DNA from: Photobacterium angustum
Lineage (GTDB): Bacteria; Pseudomonadota; Gammaproteobacteria; Enterobacterales; Vibrionaceae
Reading direction: 5' to 3'
Length of the DNA: 64,000 nucleotides
NCBI RefSeq assembly: GCF_002954615.1
Contig: NZ_MSCJ01000003.1
Coordinates: 62,001-126,000 of the forward strand
Made by a program: the position numbers and the translations under genes. The notes below the pieces were generated by a model that saw only the letters and a program-made list of their open reading frames with translations, did not search any database and was not told where the DNA came from. Position 1 is the stretch's first letter; each line of letters opens with the position of its first letter. Of the stretch, positions 25,484 through 34,795 are shown one piece after another.

Positions 25484-26974
25484 ATGTCGACATATCTTAC
25501 AACAGCAAACCCCATTGAGCAGTTACCTTTAGCTTTTAATGGCTATCAGTTTAATCACTGTAAGACATTGAGTTGTAAGAACTTTGGTTCACATAATCCA
25601 AATGACTATGTACTACAACAAGCAAACAAAAATCGTCCGACATTGGTATGCCGCGAATGTGGTGCTTTTCCTCCTTTATTGAATAATCAAGATGTTGTAG
25701 AAGAAGCGCTACGTTACCAAACCCAACAAAACGGCGATCTTCCTAAATGCACAAATAACGCCTGTGATAATAAGGATTTTTCAGCACTAACACATAGACA
25801 TTTATATCACGCATTTGGCTTTAGTGGTGACAGGCAGCGTTATCGTTGTAAAGCATGCGACCAAACATTTGTTGATCGTTGGTCTGGTACCAATAATAAG
25901 CATCTCATACAACAAAAGCTCTTGGGCTTATTATTTACTGGTTATCCAGTGCGAGATATTTGTCGTCGCCTAGAGATAAATCCAAAGACATTTTATGATC
26001 AATTAAACCACATCGCAGCAAGGTGTCGCCGCCAACTTGCTCTGTTTGATGAACGCTTGTTTAAGCACCAACATAAAGTACAACTTGCTTCCAATATAAA
26101 AGCGTTGCAAGAGAAAAGTATGAACGGTGTACTATGGGTTGCCAGTGCAGAAGCGCAGTCTGGGTATGTCGTTGCTCAACATATTAATTATCAACAAGAA
26201 ACCGTTGAATCAACAAAAGAGCACCATGATGCTTATCAAGATACCGCTCGCTATATGGCACTCTCTACACCTCATCAAACGCTGACAGAGACATTTATCC
26301 CGCAAGGAATATTAGCGCAAGTAGATACAACCTATCGAAAAATTTTTAGTCGCTCCAATATGGAGAATCCGTTGACTGATGGCAGGCTCATTAATTACCC
26401 AACGAAAGGAACATTGATCCACCCTCAATACACCGTATATAGCCATTACCTTTATTTAAAGCAAATGTTCCAACATAGCGACTATCTTGCGGTTTTCATG
26501 CCTCAAGAAACACTACTTCGCTCTGCCTGTATTTCGGTTTTTATTGATCATATTAAAAATAAACGAATTGATCCTGTTTATGTTCTTGAAGATGAACAAT
26601 GGCTACACGGTGATAAACCTGAAAATGTCGATATAGTCCTACTAGGTTGGTGGCAAGATAGGTGGGCTTTTACTCATTTAGAGAGCGCAAGTAAAGGGAT
26701 CTGCCATCTTGGTGGAGAAACCTCGAAAGATAAACAATGGCTAGAACACGCGACATACCGTGCTATTTCATCTTATCAAAACCGTTTTCAAGACCAATTT
26801 AGCCAACTGATCAACGAGCCAAGACGTAAACTTCGCCCTGCAGGATTATTACCCTTGCTTGATATTTATCGTGCTTGGCATAACCTTTGTCGCCAAGATA
26901 AATACAGATTAACTCCTGCGCAACGATTAGGTCTTGCCTCTTCACCAATAACATTAGAACAGTTGCTGAGCTAA
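25484..26974 (+). CDS. Transposase-like zinc-ribbon protein, probably domesticated
   Basis: From the ATG at 25484, with AAGG seven bases upstream, the 496-residue protein shows paired zinc-binding Cys sets. These are HCKTLSCKN and VCRECG (about 25-60), KCTNNACDN (about 87-95) and YRCKACDQTF (about 124-133). They resemble the InsA-like zinc ribbons of IS elements. A helix-turn-helix follows (PVRDICRRLEINPKTFYDQ, about 153-171). The C-terminal 300 residues look like a divergent RNase-H-type transposase core, but the first strand (LWVASAEAQSGYVV) has no Asp at the expected place. There are no flanking inverted repeats or target duplications visible. A cellular DNA-binding role is more likely than active transposition. 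Confidence 0.6.
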   Translation: MSTYLTTANPIEQLPLAFNGYQFNHCKTLSCKNFGSHNPNDYVLQQANKNRPTLVCRECGAFPPLLNNQDVVEEALRYQTQQNGDLPKCTNNACDNKDFSALTHRHLYHAFGFSGDRQRYRCKACDQTFVDRWSGTNNKHLIQQKLLGLLFTGYPVRDICRRLEINPKTFYDQLNHIAARCRRQLALFDERLFKHQHKVQLASNIKALQEKSMNGVLWVASAEAQSGYVVAQHINYQQETVESTKEHHDAYQDTARYMALSTPHQTLTETFIPQGILAQVDTTYRKIFSRSNMENPLTDGRLINYPTKGTLIHPQYTVYSHYLYLKQMFQHSDYLAVFMPQETLLRSACISVFIDHIKNKRIDPVYVLEDEQWLHGDKPENVDIVLLGWWQDRWAFTHLESASKGICHLGGETSKDKQWLEHATYRAISSYQNRFQDQFSQLINEPRRKLRPAGLLPLLDIYRAWHNLCRQDKYRLTPAQRLGLASSPITLEQLLS

Positions 26975-26986
26975 CAGCAGACATAA

Positions 26987-27033
26987 AAAAGGCTCAATAT
27001 TGCCATCACTGATGCCATTTTATTGAGCCTAAT
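26987..27033. terminator. Terminator between convergent genes
   Basis: GGCTCAATA / TATTGAGCC form a perfect 9-bp stem, with an A-run upstream and an AATT tail downstream. It lies between the transposase-like gene and the RidA gene, which converge. Confidence 0.75.
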
Positions 27034-27074
27034 TAGGATGTTTACAATCTAAAACGCCCTATCTTTATATAATC

Positions 27075-27422
27075 TTATTTTTCAGCTGCAACTACTGATA
27101 TTTCAACCAATAAAGCATCACGTGCCATGCTCGCTTCCACACAAGCACGCGCAGGTGCATGACCTTCAGGAACCCAGTTATCCCATACTGCATTCATTTC
27201 TGCGAACATACTCATATCTTTAATATAAATCGTTGCAGAAAGCATATGCTCTTTATCACTTCCCGCTTGTAGTAATAACGCTTCAACTTTATCCAGCATT
27301 GTCTGTGTTTGCTCTGTAATATCTTTTGTTGCATCAGCACAAACTTGACCACATAGATAAATAGTTCCGTTATATTTTACAATACGGCTCATTCGAGCAC
27401 CTGTTTCCAAACGTTCAATCAT
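27075..27422 (-). CDS. RidA/YjgF-family imine deaminase
   Basis: The 115-residue protein is a standard-length RidA-fold subunit (trimeric, cytosolic). The active-site residues of hydrolytic members are present: Arg and Cys in PARACVEA and the Glu in LLVEISVVA. It should hydrolyse reactive enamine/imine intermediates. It lies 121 bp downstream of an amine-oxidase-type FAD enzyme on the same strand, whose oxidation chemistry gives imines, so a local clean-up role is a sensible inference. Several RidA subfamilies exist; the exact one is not decided. Confidence 0.85.
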   Translation of the reverse strand: MIERLETGARMSRIVKYNGTIYLCGQVCADATKDITEQTQTMLDKVEALLLQAGSDKEHMLSATIYIKDMSMFAEMNAVWDNWVPEGHAPARACVEASMARDALLVEISVVAAEK

Positions 27423-27543
27423 GATATTTCCTGTTCACTAGAAAGTAATACCTTATTGTAACTTTTTTTGCATAAAAGTCGTCATAGTTCGGTAAGAAAA
27501 TAAAATAATTTGCACTCAGTGCAATTTACACCGTAAATTTCTG

Positions 27544-28824
27544 TTAATTTCCTAACGAATCTTCAATTCTCGCTTTCCAAATCGCCATTGCTAATGCCGG
27601 TTTACGTAGCACTTCTGGTGTTGGGATCCAGCCATGCTTGATCTTAGCAAACACATCAAAACGTTCTGCTGTACCTGACATTGCTTCTGCTATGACTTTA
27701 CCAGCAATATTGGTTAAACCAACGCCATGACCGGTGTATCCATGAGCAACATAAATATCATTTCCCAAGTGATCAATTTGAGGCATGTATGAACGAGTAA
27801 CGGCAAATAAACCGCCCCAGTGATACTCCATTTTCACATCTTTTAACTGTGGAAATACCGTGATCATACGTTGGCGTAGGCGCTCTGCTGAGTCACTGTA
27901 TTCACCATTAAATGGGTGATTTACACCGCCAAATAAAATACGACCATCAGGTGTCGGACGGTAATAATCAAGACTGTTATTTAAGTCTGACATTGCCATC
28001 ATATTTGAAATAGGCTGACGATCACCTAATTGCTCTGTTACTGCAATATAAGAAGCAACAGGCAAAACGACACTTTGTGCTTTACGGTTTAATCCATCTA
28101 AATATGCATTACACGCTAATAACACTTGTTTCGCTTTTACACGACCTTTTGGTGTATGAATAATATGTGGATTGCCTTTTTCAATTTTAGTCGCAGGGGT
28201 ATTTTCAAAGACTGATGCACCTAATGACATTGCAGCACTGGCTAAACCTAAGGTGTAATTCAACGGATGCATATGTGCACTATTTGAGTCAAACAGACCA
28301 CCAAGATAACGATCGGTATGCGCTACTTGCTGAATTTGTTCTTTTTCCCACCAGCTCGCACTCGGGTAATCATAACGACTCTGCTTTAAGTCATACCAAG
28401 ATTTTAATTCTTCTTCTTGGCTCTTTTTCAATGCCAGTTCAATATAGCCTTGTTGAAAATCACAGTCGATATTGAATGTTTCAATACGCTCACGTGCAAT
28501 ATCAACCGCCTCACAAGAGAGATCCCATAATTGTTTTCCCCATTCAGGGCCATAGGTCTCATCAACTTCACGAAGCCCCAAACAGTAACCAACGAGACAC
28601 TGCCCACCATTACGGCCAGATCCCCCCCATGCTAAACGCTGAGATTCAAGAACGACAACCGAAAAACCTTTCTGACGTAATTCGATGGCAGCATTCAAAC
28701 CTGTCATACCACCACCAATAATACACACATCAGCTTCTATCTGTTGTTCGAGTGCTGGTTGCTCAGGTAATGCATTAATTGTTGCTTGGTAATAACTATC
28801 AATATATTGACTACGCATGGACAT
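27544..28824 (-). CDS. FAD-dependent amine oxidase, gamma-glutamylputrescine oxidase (PuuB)-like
   Basis: The 426-residue DAO-family flavoprotein has an N-terminal dinucleotide motif IGGGMTGLNAAIEL (about 35-48) with Glu of VVLES at the end of the second strand. The FAD-contact motif GGSGRNGGQ follows (about 67-75), and GYTGHGVGLTNIAGK near the C-terminus (about 373-387). It would oxidise a primary or secondary amine, releasing aldehyde, ammonia and H2O2. The PuuB assignment rests on overall similarity and the context: RidA downstream and a PotD-like binding protein gene divergent from it. Two start codons, at 28824 and 28818, are both possible. Other DAO enzymes of similar length are a fair alternative. 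Confidence 0.78.
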   Translation of the reverse strand: MSMRSQYIDSYYQATINALPEQPALEQQIEADVCIIGGGMTGLNAAIELRQKGFSVVVLESQRLAWGGSGRNGGQCLVGYCLGLREVDETYGPEWGKQLWDLSCEAVDIARERIETFNIDCDFQQGYIELALKKSQEEELKSWYDLKQSRYDYPSASWWEKEQIQQVAHTDRYLGGLFDSNSAHMHPLNYTLGLASAAMSLGASVFENTPATKIEKGNPHIIHTPKGRVKAKQVLLACNAYLDGLNRKAQSVVLPVASYIAVTEQLGDRQPISNMMAMSDLNNSLDYYRPTPDGRILFGGVNHPFNGEYSDSAERLRQRMITVFPQLKDVKMEYHWGGLFAVTRSYMPQIDHLGNDIYVAHGYTGHGVGLTNIAGKVIAEAMSGTAERFDVFAKIKHGWIPTPEVLRKPALAMAIWKARIEDSLGN

Positions 28825-28939
28825 TCCAATTGCCTATAGATAAGAACAGAGAAAAAATCGCGCGGATAATGTCACGCTATTAATGCAACAACAAGTGATT
28901 TATTACTGTGATAATGGTCATATATCACGCCGATTAACT

Positions 28940-28967
28940 TTGACATGCTTAATGTTAACTCTATTAT
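28940..28967 (+). promoter_or_regulatory. Sigma-70 promoter of the PotD-like gene
   Basis: A perfect -35 TTGACA (28940-28945) and a near-consensus -10 TATTAT (28962-28967) are separated by 16 bp. They lie 41 bp upstream of the start codon in the divergent region facing the PuuB-like gene. Confidence 0.65.
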
Positions 28968-29008
28968 CCGCTACTCACTGACTTACCTGGTCATTTAGGG
29001 AAATAGAA

Positions 29009-30043
29009 ATGAAAAAAGTTTTTAAAGGGGTGACAACACTAGCATTCGCACTTTCAGCATTTAATGTTTCGGCAAATGATGCTGTGCTTAATATTTACAA
29101 CTGGGCTGAATATATGCCAACAGATGTAATTCAAGCATTTGAGAAAGAATACAATGTCACCGTCAACTATTCGACTTTCGATAATAACGAAGCGATGTAT
29201 ACCAAATTAAAACTGCTGGATAACAAAGGTTATGATGTGGTTTTTGCTTCAACTTATTTTATTGAAAAAATGGCGCGTGAAGGCATGTTAGCCAAAATAG
29301 ACAAAACCAAAATGCATCACTTAAAAGATGTTTATCCTGGTTTGTTAGGCCAACAATTTGATCCTAAAAATGATTACTCACTACCGTATGTTTGGGGTGT
29401 AACAGGGATCTCTTATAACTCAGATAGTATTAAAAACGATCAGGTAACGGGCTGGAATGATTTATGGAATACTGATTTCCAACGCCAAGTCATGCTATTA
29501 GACGATGTTCGTGATGTATTTGGTATGGCATTAAAAGCACAGGGCCATAGCATTAACAGCACCAACGAAGCTGAAATTAAACAAGCATACGAGAAACTGC
29601 GCGACTTACGTCCTAACGTTGTCGTTTATAACTCAGACGCACCACATGTCCCTTATGTGACGGGTGAAGCGATGCTTGGGATGCAATGGAACGGTAATGC
29701 TTATTTAGCAAAACAAGAAATGCCAGAGCTAAAATTTGTTTATCCTAAAGAAGGATCAATTCTGTGGATGGATAACTTTATTGTGCCAGAAGGCAGCGTA
29801 AATAAAGATTTAGCCTTTAAGTTTATTGATTTCTTTATGCGTCCAGAAAACCAAGCAAAATTAGTTGAAGAGCTAGGTTTCCCTGCGCCAAATAAGCAAG
29901 CAAAATCATTCTTACCAAAAGAATTACAAAACGACCCGATGATCTTCCCAACAGATGAGGAAGTAAATAAAGGTGAGTTTACTAATGATGTTGGTAGTGC
30001 AGTCAATATTTACCAAAAATACTGGCAGATGCTGAAGAGCTAA
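29009..30043 (+). CDS. Spermidine/putrescine-binding periplasmic protein, PotD/PotF-like
   Basis: The 344-residue protein has a signal peptide (1-22, cleaved near NVSA) and the polyamine-binding-protein pattern: VLNIYNWAEYMPTDVIQAFE at the mature start, a YDVVFAST segment, LPYVWGVTGISYN near the centre (about 124-136), and MQWNGNAYLA (about 222-231). The aromatic and acidic residues of the family amine site are represented. It would capture putrescine or spermidine for an ABC importer, but no permease or ATPase gene is in the window. GGGA precedes the ATG. It is divergent from the PuuB-like gene, suggesting shared control. Confidence 0.85.
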   Translation: MKKVFKGVTTLAFALSAFNVSANDAVLNIYNWAEYMPTDVIQAFEKEYNVTVNYSTFDNNEAMYTKLKLLDNKGYDVVFASTYFIEKMAREGMLAKIDKTKMHHLKDVYPGLLGQQFDPKNDYSLPYVWGVTGISYNSDSIKNDQVTGWNDLWNTDFQRQVMLLDDVRDVFGMALKAQGHSINSTNEAEIKQAYEKLRDLRPNVVVYNSDAPHVPYVTGEAMLGMQWNGNAYLAKQEMPELKFVYPKEGSILWMDNFIVPEGSVNKDLAFKFIDFFMRPENQAKLVEELGFPAPNKQAKSFLPKELQNDPMIFPTDEEVNKGEFTNDVGSAVNIYQKYWQMLKS

Positions 30044-30048
30044 AAAAA

Positions 30049-30083
30049 TAAAGGGCAATAACATGATTTGTTATTGCCCTTTA
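30049..30083. terminator. Bidirectional terminator after the PotD-like gene
   Basis: AAAGGGCAATAACA / TGTTATTGCCCTTT pair perfectly over 14 bp with a 5-nt loop between convergent genes. Confidence 0.85.
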
Positions 30084-30085
30084 TG

Positions 30086-30922
30086 CTAAAGATTCCAGAT
30101 TACTTGTGCACCCAATGTAGCATTAGTTGTTTTAGCTTCCGGTAATGACACTTCGCGAGTCACGCCATCACTGCCAACAAAATGCTTACCGCCATCTTCA
30201 TTACGCTGATCGAAATGATAAGCCGCATAAAGTCCTAAATGAACCCCTGTTAATACTTCAAATGAGACATTGCCACTTAGCGAATAACGATAACCCGATG
30301 GAGAAAACTTAATACCATCATAATTGGTATTTTTTGCTTCACTCCATACAGGGTATCCCACTAATGCTTTTAAACCATAACGCCAAGGCACATTCGCGAC
30401 TGCTGCACTTTCATAAGCAATACCGACATCAAAAAATAAATCAGTGGTATTCTCTTCCACCACGCCATCAATCACTTCAACCCGAGGATCCAATGCTTCA
30501 AAGCTATAACGCTTATAAGTCTGATATGAAAATGAAGGACCCGCTAAAAAACGAAACTCTGGTGTATATTTATAGTGAAGCTGTACATTAGTTGATGCAC
30601 GCGTGTATTCAAATTTATTTTTTTGAAGTGCGACTCCTGATAAATTCCAATTTTCCTCACTCGCATCAGGAGAAAATGTTGCCAGTGCATCTATAGAAAA
30701 ATCAAATCTATCGTTGATAACATAAACCCCCCCCGTGTTTATAACCATGCTGCTTACATCAACAGATGATGTGATATTATCAAATGATTCTTCATAAGTA
30801 ATATTTTCCATTCCTGCCGTAAAATAAGAATATCCATCAAAATCATTCTTAATTTCAGATGCGCTTACATTACCAAAAGATAAAAACAAACCTAATGGTA
30901 TTAAATTCCTTTTAATATTCAT
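30086..30922 (-). CDS. Outer-membrane beta-barrel protein
   Basis: The 278-residue protein has a signal peptide (1-21, ending VSA) and about ten alternating amphipathic strands with many aromatic girdle residues. It ends in LGAQVIWNL, a BAM-type C-terminus apart from the final Leu. It follows the large lipoprotein gene by 60 bp, with a hairpin in between, and the two probably form a unit. It resembles no named porin that can be called by eye. An uninterrupted run of eight G in the coding strand (plus-strand C run 30727-30734) falls near codon 63. Confidence 0.7.
   Translation of the reverse strand: MNIKRNLIPLGLFLSFGNVSASEIKNDFDGYSYFTAGMENITYEESFDNITSSVDVSSMVINTGGVYVINDRFDFSIDALATFSPDASEENWNLSGVALQKNKFEYTRASTNVQLHYKYTPEFRFLAGPSFSYQTYKRYSFEALDPRVEVIDGVVEENTTDLFFDVGIAYESAAVANVPWRYGLKALVGYPVWSEAKNTNYDGIKFSPSGYRYSLSGNVSFEVLTGVHLGLYAAYHFDQRNEDGGKHFVGSDGVTREVSLPEAKTTNATLGAQVIWNL
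30727..30734 (-). repeat. Poly-G tract of eight inside the barrel gene
   Basis: The run encodes Thr-Gly-Gly-Val (ACG GGG GGG GTT). A slip of one base would frameshift the protein early, so phase variation is possible. Eight bases is at the short end for that mechanism. Confidence 0.6.
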
Positions 30923-30936
30923 TATAATTCCTAGAC

Positions 30937-30961
30937 AACGGCCCTATTAAATAAGGCCGTT
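30937..30961 (-). other. Intercistronic hairpin between lipoprotein and barrel genes
   Basis: AACGGCC and GGCCGTT arms, extended by CTATT and AATA, form a stem without a following T-run. It is more likely an mRNA-stability or partial-termination element than a full terminator. Confidence 0.45.
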
Positions 30962-30982
30962 TAATATTAACGTATGAAGTAT

Positions 30983-33547
30983 TTATAATGCACTGGTGAA
31001 ATTATAGATATCAGTACCATCAGCTACTGGAAGTTCATCAAATCCATCATCAATTAATAAAGTTTCATTCTGATTATCAATGACCTTTATATCATCCAAC
31101 ATTACACTATCATAAGCATTAGAATAAGATGTATATGTATCTAATTCTACTGTATATCCGATATATTCTACATATCCTTCATCAGTATAATAATAGCCAC
31201 CGTTAAGATTAACTTTATTCCTATAATGAGTAATTGTTATTGGGTTAATATCATCACTAGTTATCGTAATATCAAATTTCACATTATCATCATCAGTTTC
31301 AGAAACATTAATTGTGAATTTAGCAATTTGATTTTTTAAATACAAATACTCATCAGAACCATTACCACTGAAATATAGCTCTGAATTAAAATTCCTATAA
31401 TTCATTACGTCATTACCATTGATCTTGAAATGAAATTCATTACTTAGCTTTGTGGTAAATTCAATAGTATGGTCTAGGTAATTTGAATTTTTAATAAAAT
31501 CAACATTAAAATTACCATTAAATACTTTTAATACACTATTATTGTTCTCTAATAAAGATGATGTATATTTCTCTTTTGATAAGATAACGCCACTTTCAGA
31601 CCTTACTTTCCACTCAAAAGTACGATCAGCATCATCTGGTTGTTCATGTTCTAAACTGGCACCGTCGACATCTTTTACATCTTTGGAAATAGTTACTTTA
31701 TAATCAACTCCAAACTTAAGAGGCTCACTTTTAGTTTCAAGATTTCCACTTGTATCATAAAGCAAATGAGCAATACGGTTAAACCACACGACCATAGTGT
31801 TAACTGTATTCTCATCACTATCAGTTACACTTAAACCTTCAGATACGCTTTCTTTGTCCATCCACTTATTAAACTTAATCGTACTGGAATAAATATCTTC
31901 TACCGATGAGACGAACTCTGTAATTCTTGGGTAACCGCCAGAGTTACTAGGTTCAACAGGACGAAGTACTTCCATATCTAAAATAGTTAAACTATCACCA
32001 CTAACAGATGCCGTTTCCTTAATGGTTAAATACTCCGACTCATCTTTACCTTGATTAAGTTTAACCACATCAACTTTTCCTGAAACCATTGTTGATGAAG
32101 ACTGATCTAACCCTGTGAAATAAATATAGTCACCAGATAATTTCCAAGTTTCGATATCATATCTTTCATCTGTCCACTCACCATCTAATAAGGTAATTTT
32201 TGTACCATTGGTTAAATGTGTAGCACCAATAATGTCTCTCTTACCATATCCATCATGTTTTTGCTCTTCAATGAAGTACACATATCCTTTTGCGACTTGC
32301 ATTTCTTGATTATAATTCCACCAGCTATCCTCTGGTATTTTTACGCTTTCAATGACATCAGGAGAATATGGCAGAATTCGTTGTAGTTTGGCATACTCAT
32401 TCCAATTACCGTCACCATCACTCTCACTAGAACGATATACACCATAAATATAACCATCATCACCTAAAATGATATTATTAAGCCATCCTGAGTCAAATTT
32501 GTATGCATTAATTTCACGTTTAGATATTGCACCTGCTAATTCTTTACTTGGTTGAGCGAAACCAATTGTTTCATTGTAATAATTTGGTGTGTAAATAACG
32601 GTTTGATAGTCATCTACGGTATACCAACCATTGGACCAGGAATCTGAATTTAATTCAACAGTACTTAAATTTTCAGCATTTAAATCGGGGATCATATTTA
32701 ATTTATCAGAGCGATAAACTAATGAATTACCCTTGGTAACTAGAAAACTACTTATTGTTTCATTATCTTTAGTAATAGGTTTAGAAAGACCATCAGAAGT
32801 CACTTTAACCAATACTTGATTTATTGAATAATCATAGTTTATGTATTTATAATTATCATCACCTAGTACTTCAAAGCTTCTAGATAAGAAATAAACATTA
32901 CCAGCTTGGTCAATTTGTAATGGTTTTAATCGTCCATCATTAACCTCTCCCCAATATCCGGAAGGGGTTTCAGCAATGACGTTTTCAATTAAACAACTCC
33001 AATCACTCGTTTCCGTATCAATTTTAAATATAGAGCAGTTGGTATTTGTTAAAAGATCATAGTTATCATTGTCGTAGCTGTAAAGGTTGACTCCAGCTAA
33101 AGCATATAAGTATTTACCGTCAGGGCTACTCACTGTGTAATCAAACTTAGCGGTACCAGGAAGATTAACCAGTGGCGTGATATCGCCTTGCTCATTTACA
33201 GCAAATAAATTTGTTTTAGCGGTATTATCATCACTAAAAGCAGAATAAGAGTTAAAAGAAATAGCTTTACTTGAAAATGAGCTTGTCTCAGGAATTTCAG
33301 CCAATTCAGATGTAGTCACAACACTAACGGCGCCCGTTAGATTAAACTTGATATCATCTTTAGTATAAACGCCACTAACAGACTCACTGATATCTGGAAC
33401 TTCAACATCTGGAACTTCTAATGAAGGCGTTTGTTCCGTAATATCATTATTTTTAGCTTCATCATCTCCACCGCCACCTCCACCGCACCCGGAGAGTCCT
33501 AACATCATACATAGTGAGAGCAGTGTTTTTTTATGTTGAATATTCAC
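30983..33547 (-). CDS. Large lipoprotein with Ig-like domain
   Basis: The 854-residue protein has a lipoprotein signal peptide with lipobox LSGC, lipidated at C21, followed by a Gly-rich then acidic linker (22-50). Residues about 80-500 form repeated strand-rich segments with YLYALAG, KYLYALAG-type and YIYGVYRSS turns that look like a beta-propeller. A Big_5/SbsA-like Ig domain follows (about 540-640: IKFNKWMDKESVSEGL ... DYKVTISKDVKDVDG). The C-terminal 200 residues resemble a jelly-roll or lectin-like region. It is probably a surface or periplasmic protein of the outer membrane. Its pairing with a barrel gene is notable. Function is unknown. Confidence 0.72.
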   Translation of the reverse strand: MNIQHKKTLLSLCMMLGLSGCGGGGGGDDEAKNNDITEQTPSLEVPDVEVPDISESVSGVYTKDDIKFNLTGAVSVVTTSELAEIPETSSFSSKAISFNSYSAFSDDNTAKTNLFAVNEQGDITPLVNLPGTAKFDYTVSSPDGKYLYALAGVNLYSYDNDNYDLLTNTNCSIFKIDTETSDWSCLIENVIAETPSGYWGEVNDGRLKPLQIDQAGNVYFLSRSFEVLGDDNYKYINYDYSINQVLVKVTSDGLSKPITKDNETISSFLVTKGNSLVYRSDKLNMIPDLNAENLSTVELNSDSWSNGWYTVDDYQTVIYTPNYYNETIGFAQPSKELAGAISKREINAYKFDSGWLNNIILGDDGYIYGVYRSSESDGDGNWNEYAKLQRILPYSPDVIESVKIPEDSWWNYNQEMQVAKGYVYFIEEQKHDGYGKRDIIGATHLTNGTKITLLDGEWTDERYDIETWKLSGDYIYFTGLDQSSSTMVSGKVDVVKLNQGKDESEYLTIKETASVSGDSLTILDMEVLRPVEPSNSGGYPRITEFVSSVEDIYSSTIKFNKWMDKESVSEGLSVTDSDENTVNTMVVWFNRIAHLLYDTSGNLETKSEPLKFGVDYKVTISKDVKDVDGASLEHEQPDDADRTFEWKVRSESGVILSKEKYTSSLLENNNSVLKVFNGNFNVDFIKNSNYLDHTIEFTTKLSNEFHFKINGNDVMNYRNFNSELYFSGNGSDEYLYLKNQIAKFTINVSETDDDNVKFDITITSDDINPITITHYRNKVNLNGGYYYTDEGYVEYIGYTVELDTYTSYSNAYDSVMLDDIKVIDNQNETLLIDDGFDELPVADGTDIYNFTSAL

Positions 33548-33621
33548 GTTATCATCCTTAAATAGCCACTGAATTTAATTACAACTCTAATCAATTCATA
33601 AATATACATAATGATGAATGT

Positions 33622-33657
33622 AAAAAAACGCCTCTAAATTAACATTTAGAAGCGTTA
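33622..33657 (-). terminator. Terminator of the iclR-hutG-like unit
   Basis: AACGCCTCTAAA / TTTAGAAGCGTT form a 12-bp stem with one mismatch, followed on the minus strand by a run of seven T. Confidence 0.75.
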
Positions 33658-33717
33658 GTAGTTTTTTATAAATTTCAGTGATTAATTAAAAATATTTTTT
33701 TGAACTGATACTAATTT

Positions 33718-34761
33718 CTACCACAAATTCCTTGAAATATATTGAATCAGCTTAGCCGCTAATTTCGCAGTTTGATTAGCGTAATCATATTCGGGATTAA
33801 GCTCGGCGATATCAACTAACTTTACTTTTCCGCTTGCCATAATATGCTTAATTGCCCATTCCACCATCGGTAAACCAACCCCCTGCATTTGGGTCATATT
33901 CACACCTGGCGCAATGGATGCAGAAAATACATCTAGACCAATACTTAACTGTATAACATCGACACTATCGATATATTTATCAATTTTGGCTTGCACTACT
34001 TTTTTATTTCGTGACGTTATTTGACTATCAAGCAACCATTCACAGCCCAGATCTTCAGCTAATTTAAACATCGCTTGTGAATTAGCACGATCGCATATAC
34101 CTAAACCAAGGTAATGAAAATCTCGGTGACGCTCTTTGCTATAACATAATGCAGAATGAAAAGCCGAACCTGAACGAACAGACAAGGTTGGTCGCAACTC
34201 AAAATGAGCATCAAAATTGATGATCCCAACACGCGCTTGGCAAGGCTGATAACTCATCGTTGGATCTTCTTGCGTCTCCGATAAAGCAACAACATTTTCA
34301 GGTATCGATTTAGCTACTTGCCATTCGGTATGTATTTTTGCTTTATCATCAGCAAAATCTGATAACGCTTGATAACTTGCAATAGAAATTTCATGACCGC
34401 CCCCTAACACTATAGGGAAATGCCCAGAATGGAGTAAACCATGTACAACTTGCGCTTGCTTATTACTTAATGTTGAGAAGTTTGTATCGTCATCAACCAG
34501 TTCTATATCGCCAGCATCATAAAAGGGCAGTTTTGAATGCGAATGTGTATTGGGAAGAATGCGACGAATACTTGCAGGTCCTTCTTTCGCTCCTTGTCGA
34601 CCTCGATTCCAGCCAATACTGAGATCAGAAATAACACCGAGTAAAACAATCCCTTGTTCTCGTTGATCAGTATAAGGAGAAATTAACGTATGTGAACGAT
34701 GTGGAATACGAGGCTTAACATCATCAGTTTTAAATAATTTTTTTAAATGATCTACAAACAT
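33718..34761 (-). CDS. HutG-like arginase-fold protein with altered metal site
   Basis: The 347-residue ureohydrolase-fold protein is most like formimidoylglutamase. The first ligand, His123 in GGGHEIS, and D184/H186 in NFDAHFELR are kept. The usual third Asp of D-A-H-x-D is Glu188, and in the S-x-D-x-D motif the first Asp is Gly (SIGLD, Gly275 and Asp277). Two of six canonical Mn ligands are therefore changed. An extra stretch of about 35 residues (about 135-172) makes it longer than usual HutG. It lies 34 bp downstream of an IclR gene on the same strand; no hutH, hutU or hutI is near. It may have a changed metal requirement or substrate, or be non-catalytic. Confidence 0.75.
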   Translation of the reverse strand: MFVDHLKKLFKTDDVKPRIPHRSHTLISPYTDQREQGIVLLGVISDLSIGWNRGRQGAKEGPASIRRILPNTHSHSKLPFYDAGDIELVDDDTNFSTLSNKQAQVVHGLLHSGHFPIVLGGGHEISIASYQALSDFADDKAKIHTEWQVAKSIPENVVALSETQEDPTMSYQPCQARVGIINFDAHFELRPTLSVRSGSAFHSALCYSKERHRDFHYLGLGICDRANSQAMFKLAEDLGCEWLLDSQITSRNKKVVQAKIDKYIDSVDVIQLSIGLDVFSASIAPGVNMTQMQGVGLPMVEWAIKHIMASGKVKLVDIAELNPEYDYANQTAKLAAKLIQYISRNLW

Positions 34762-34795
34762 ACGTTTATCTTCCTTTGATCAAAAACGTTGTAAT

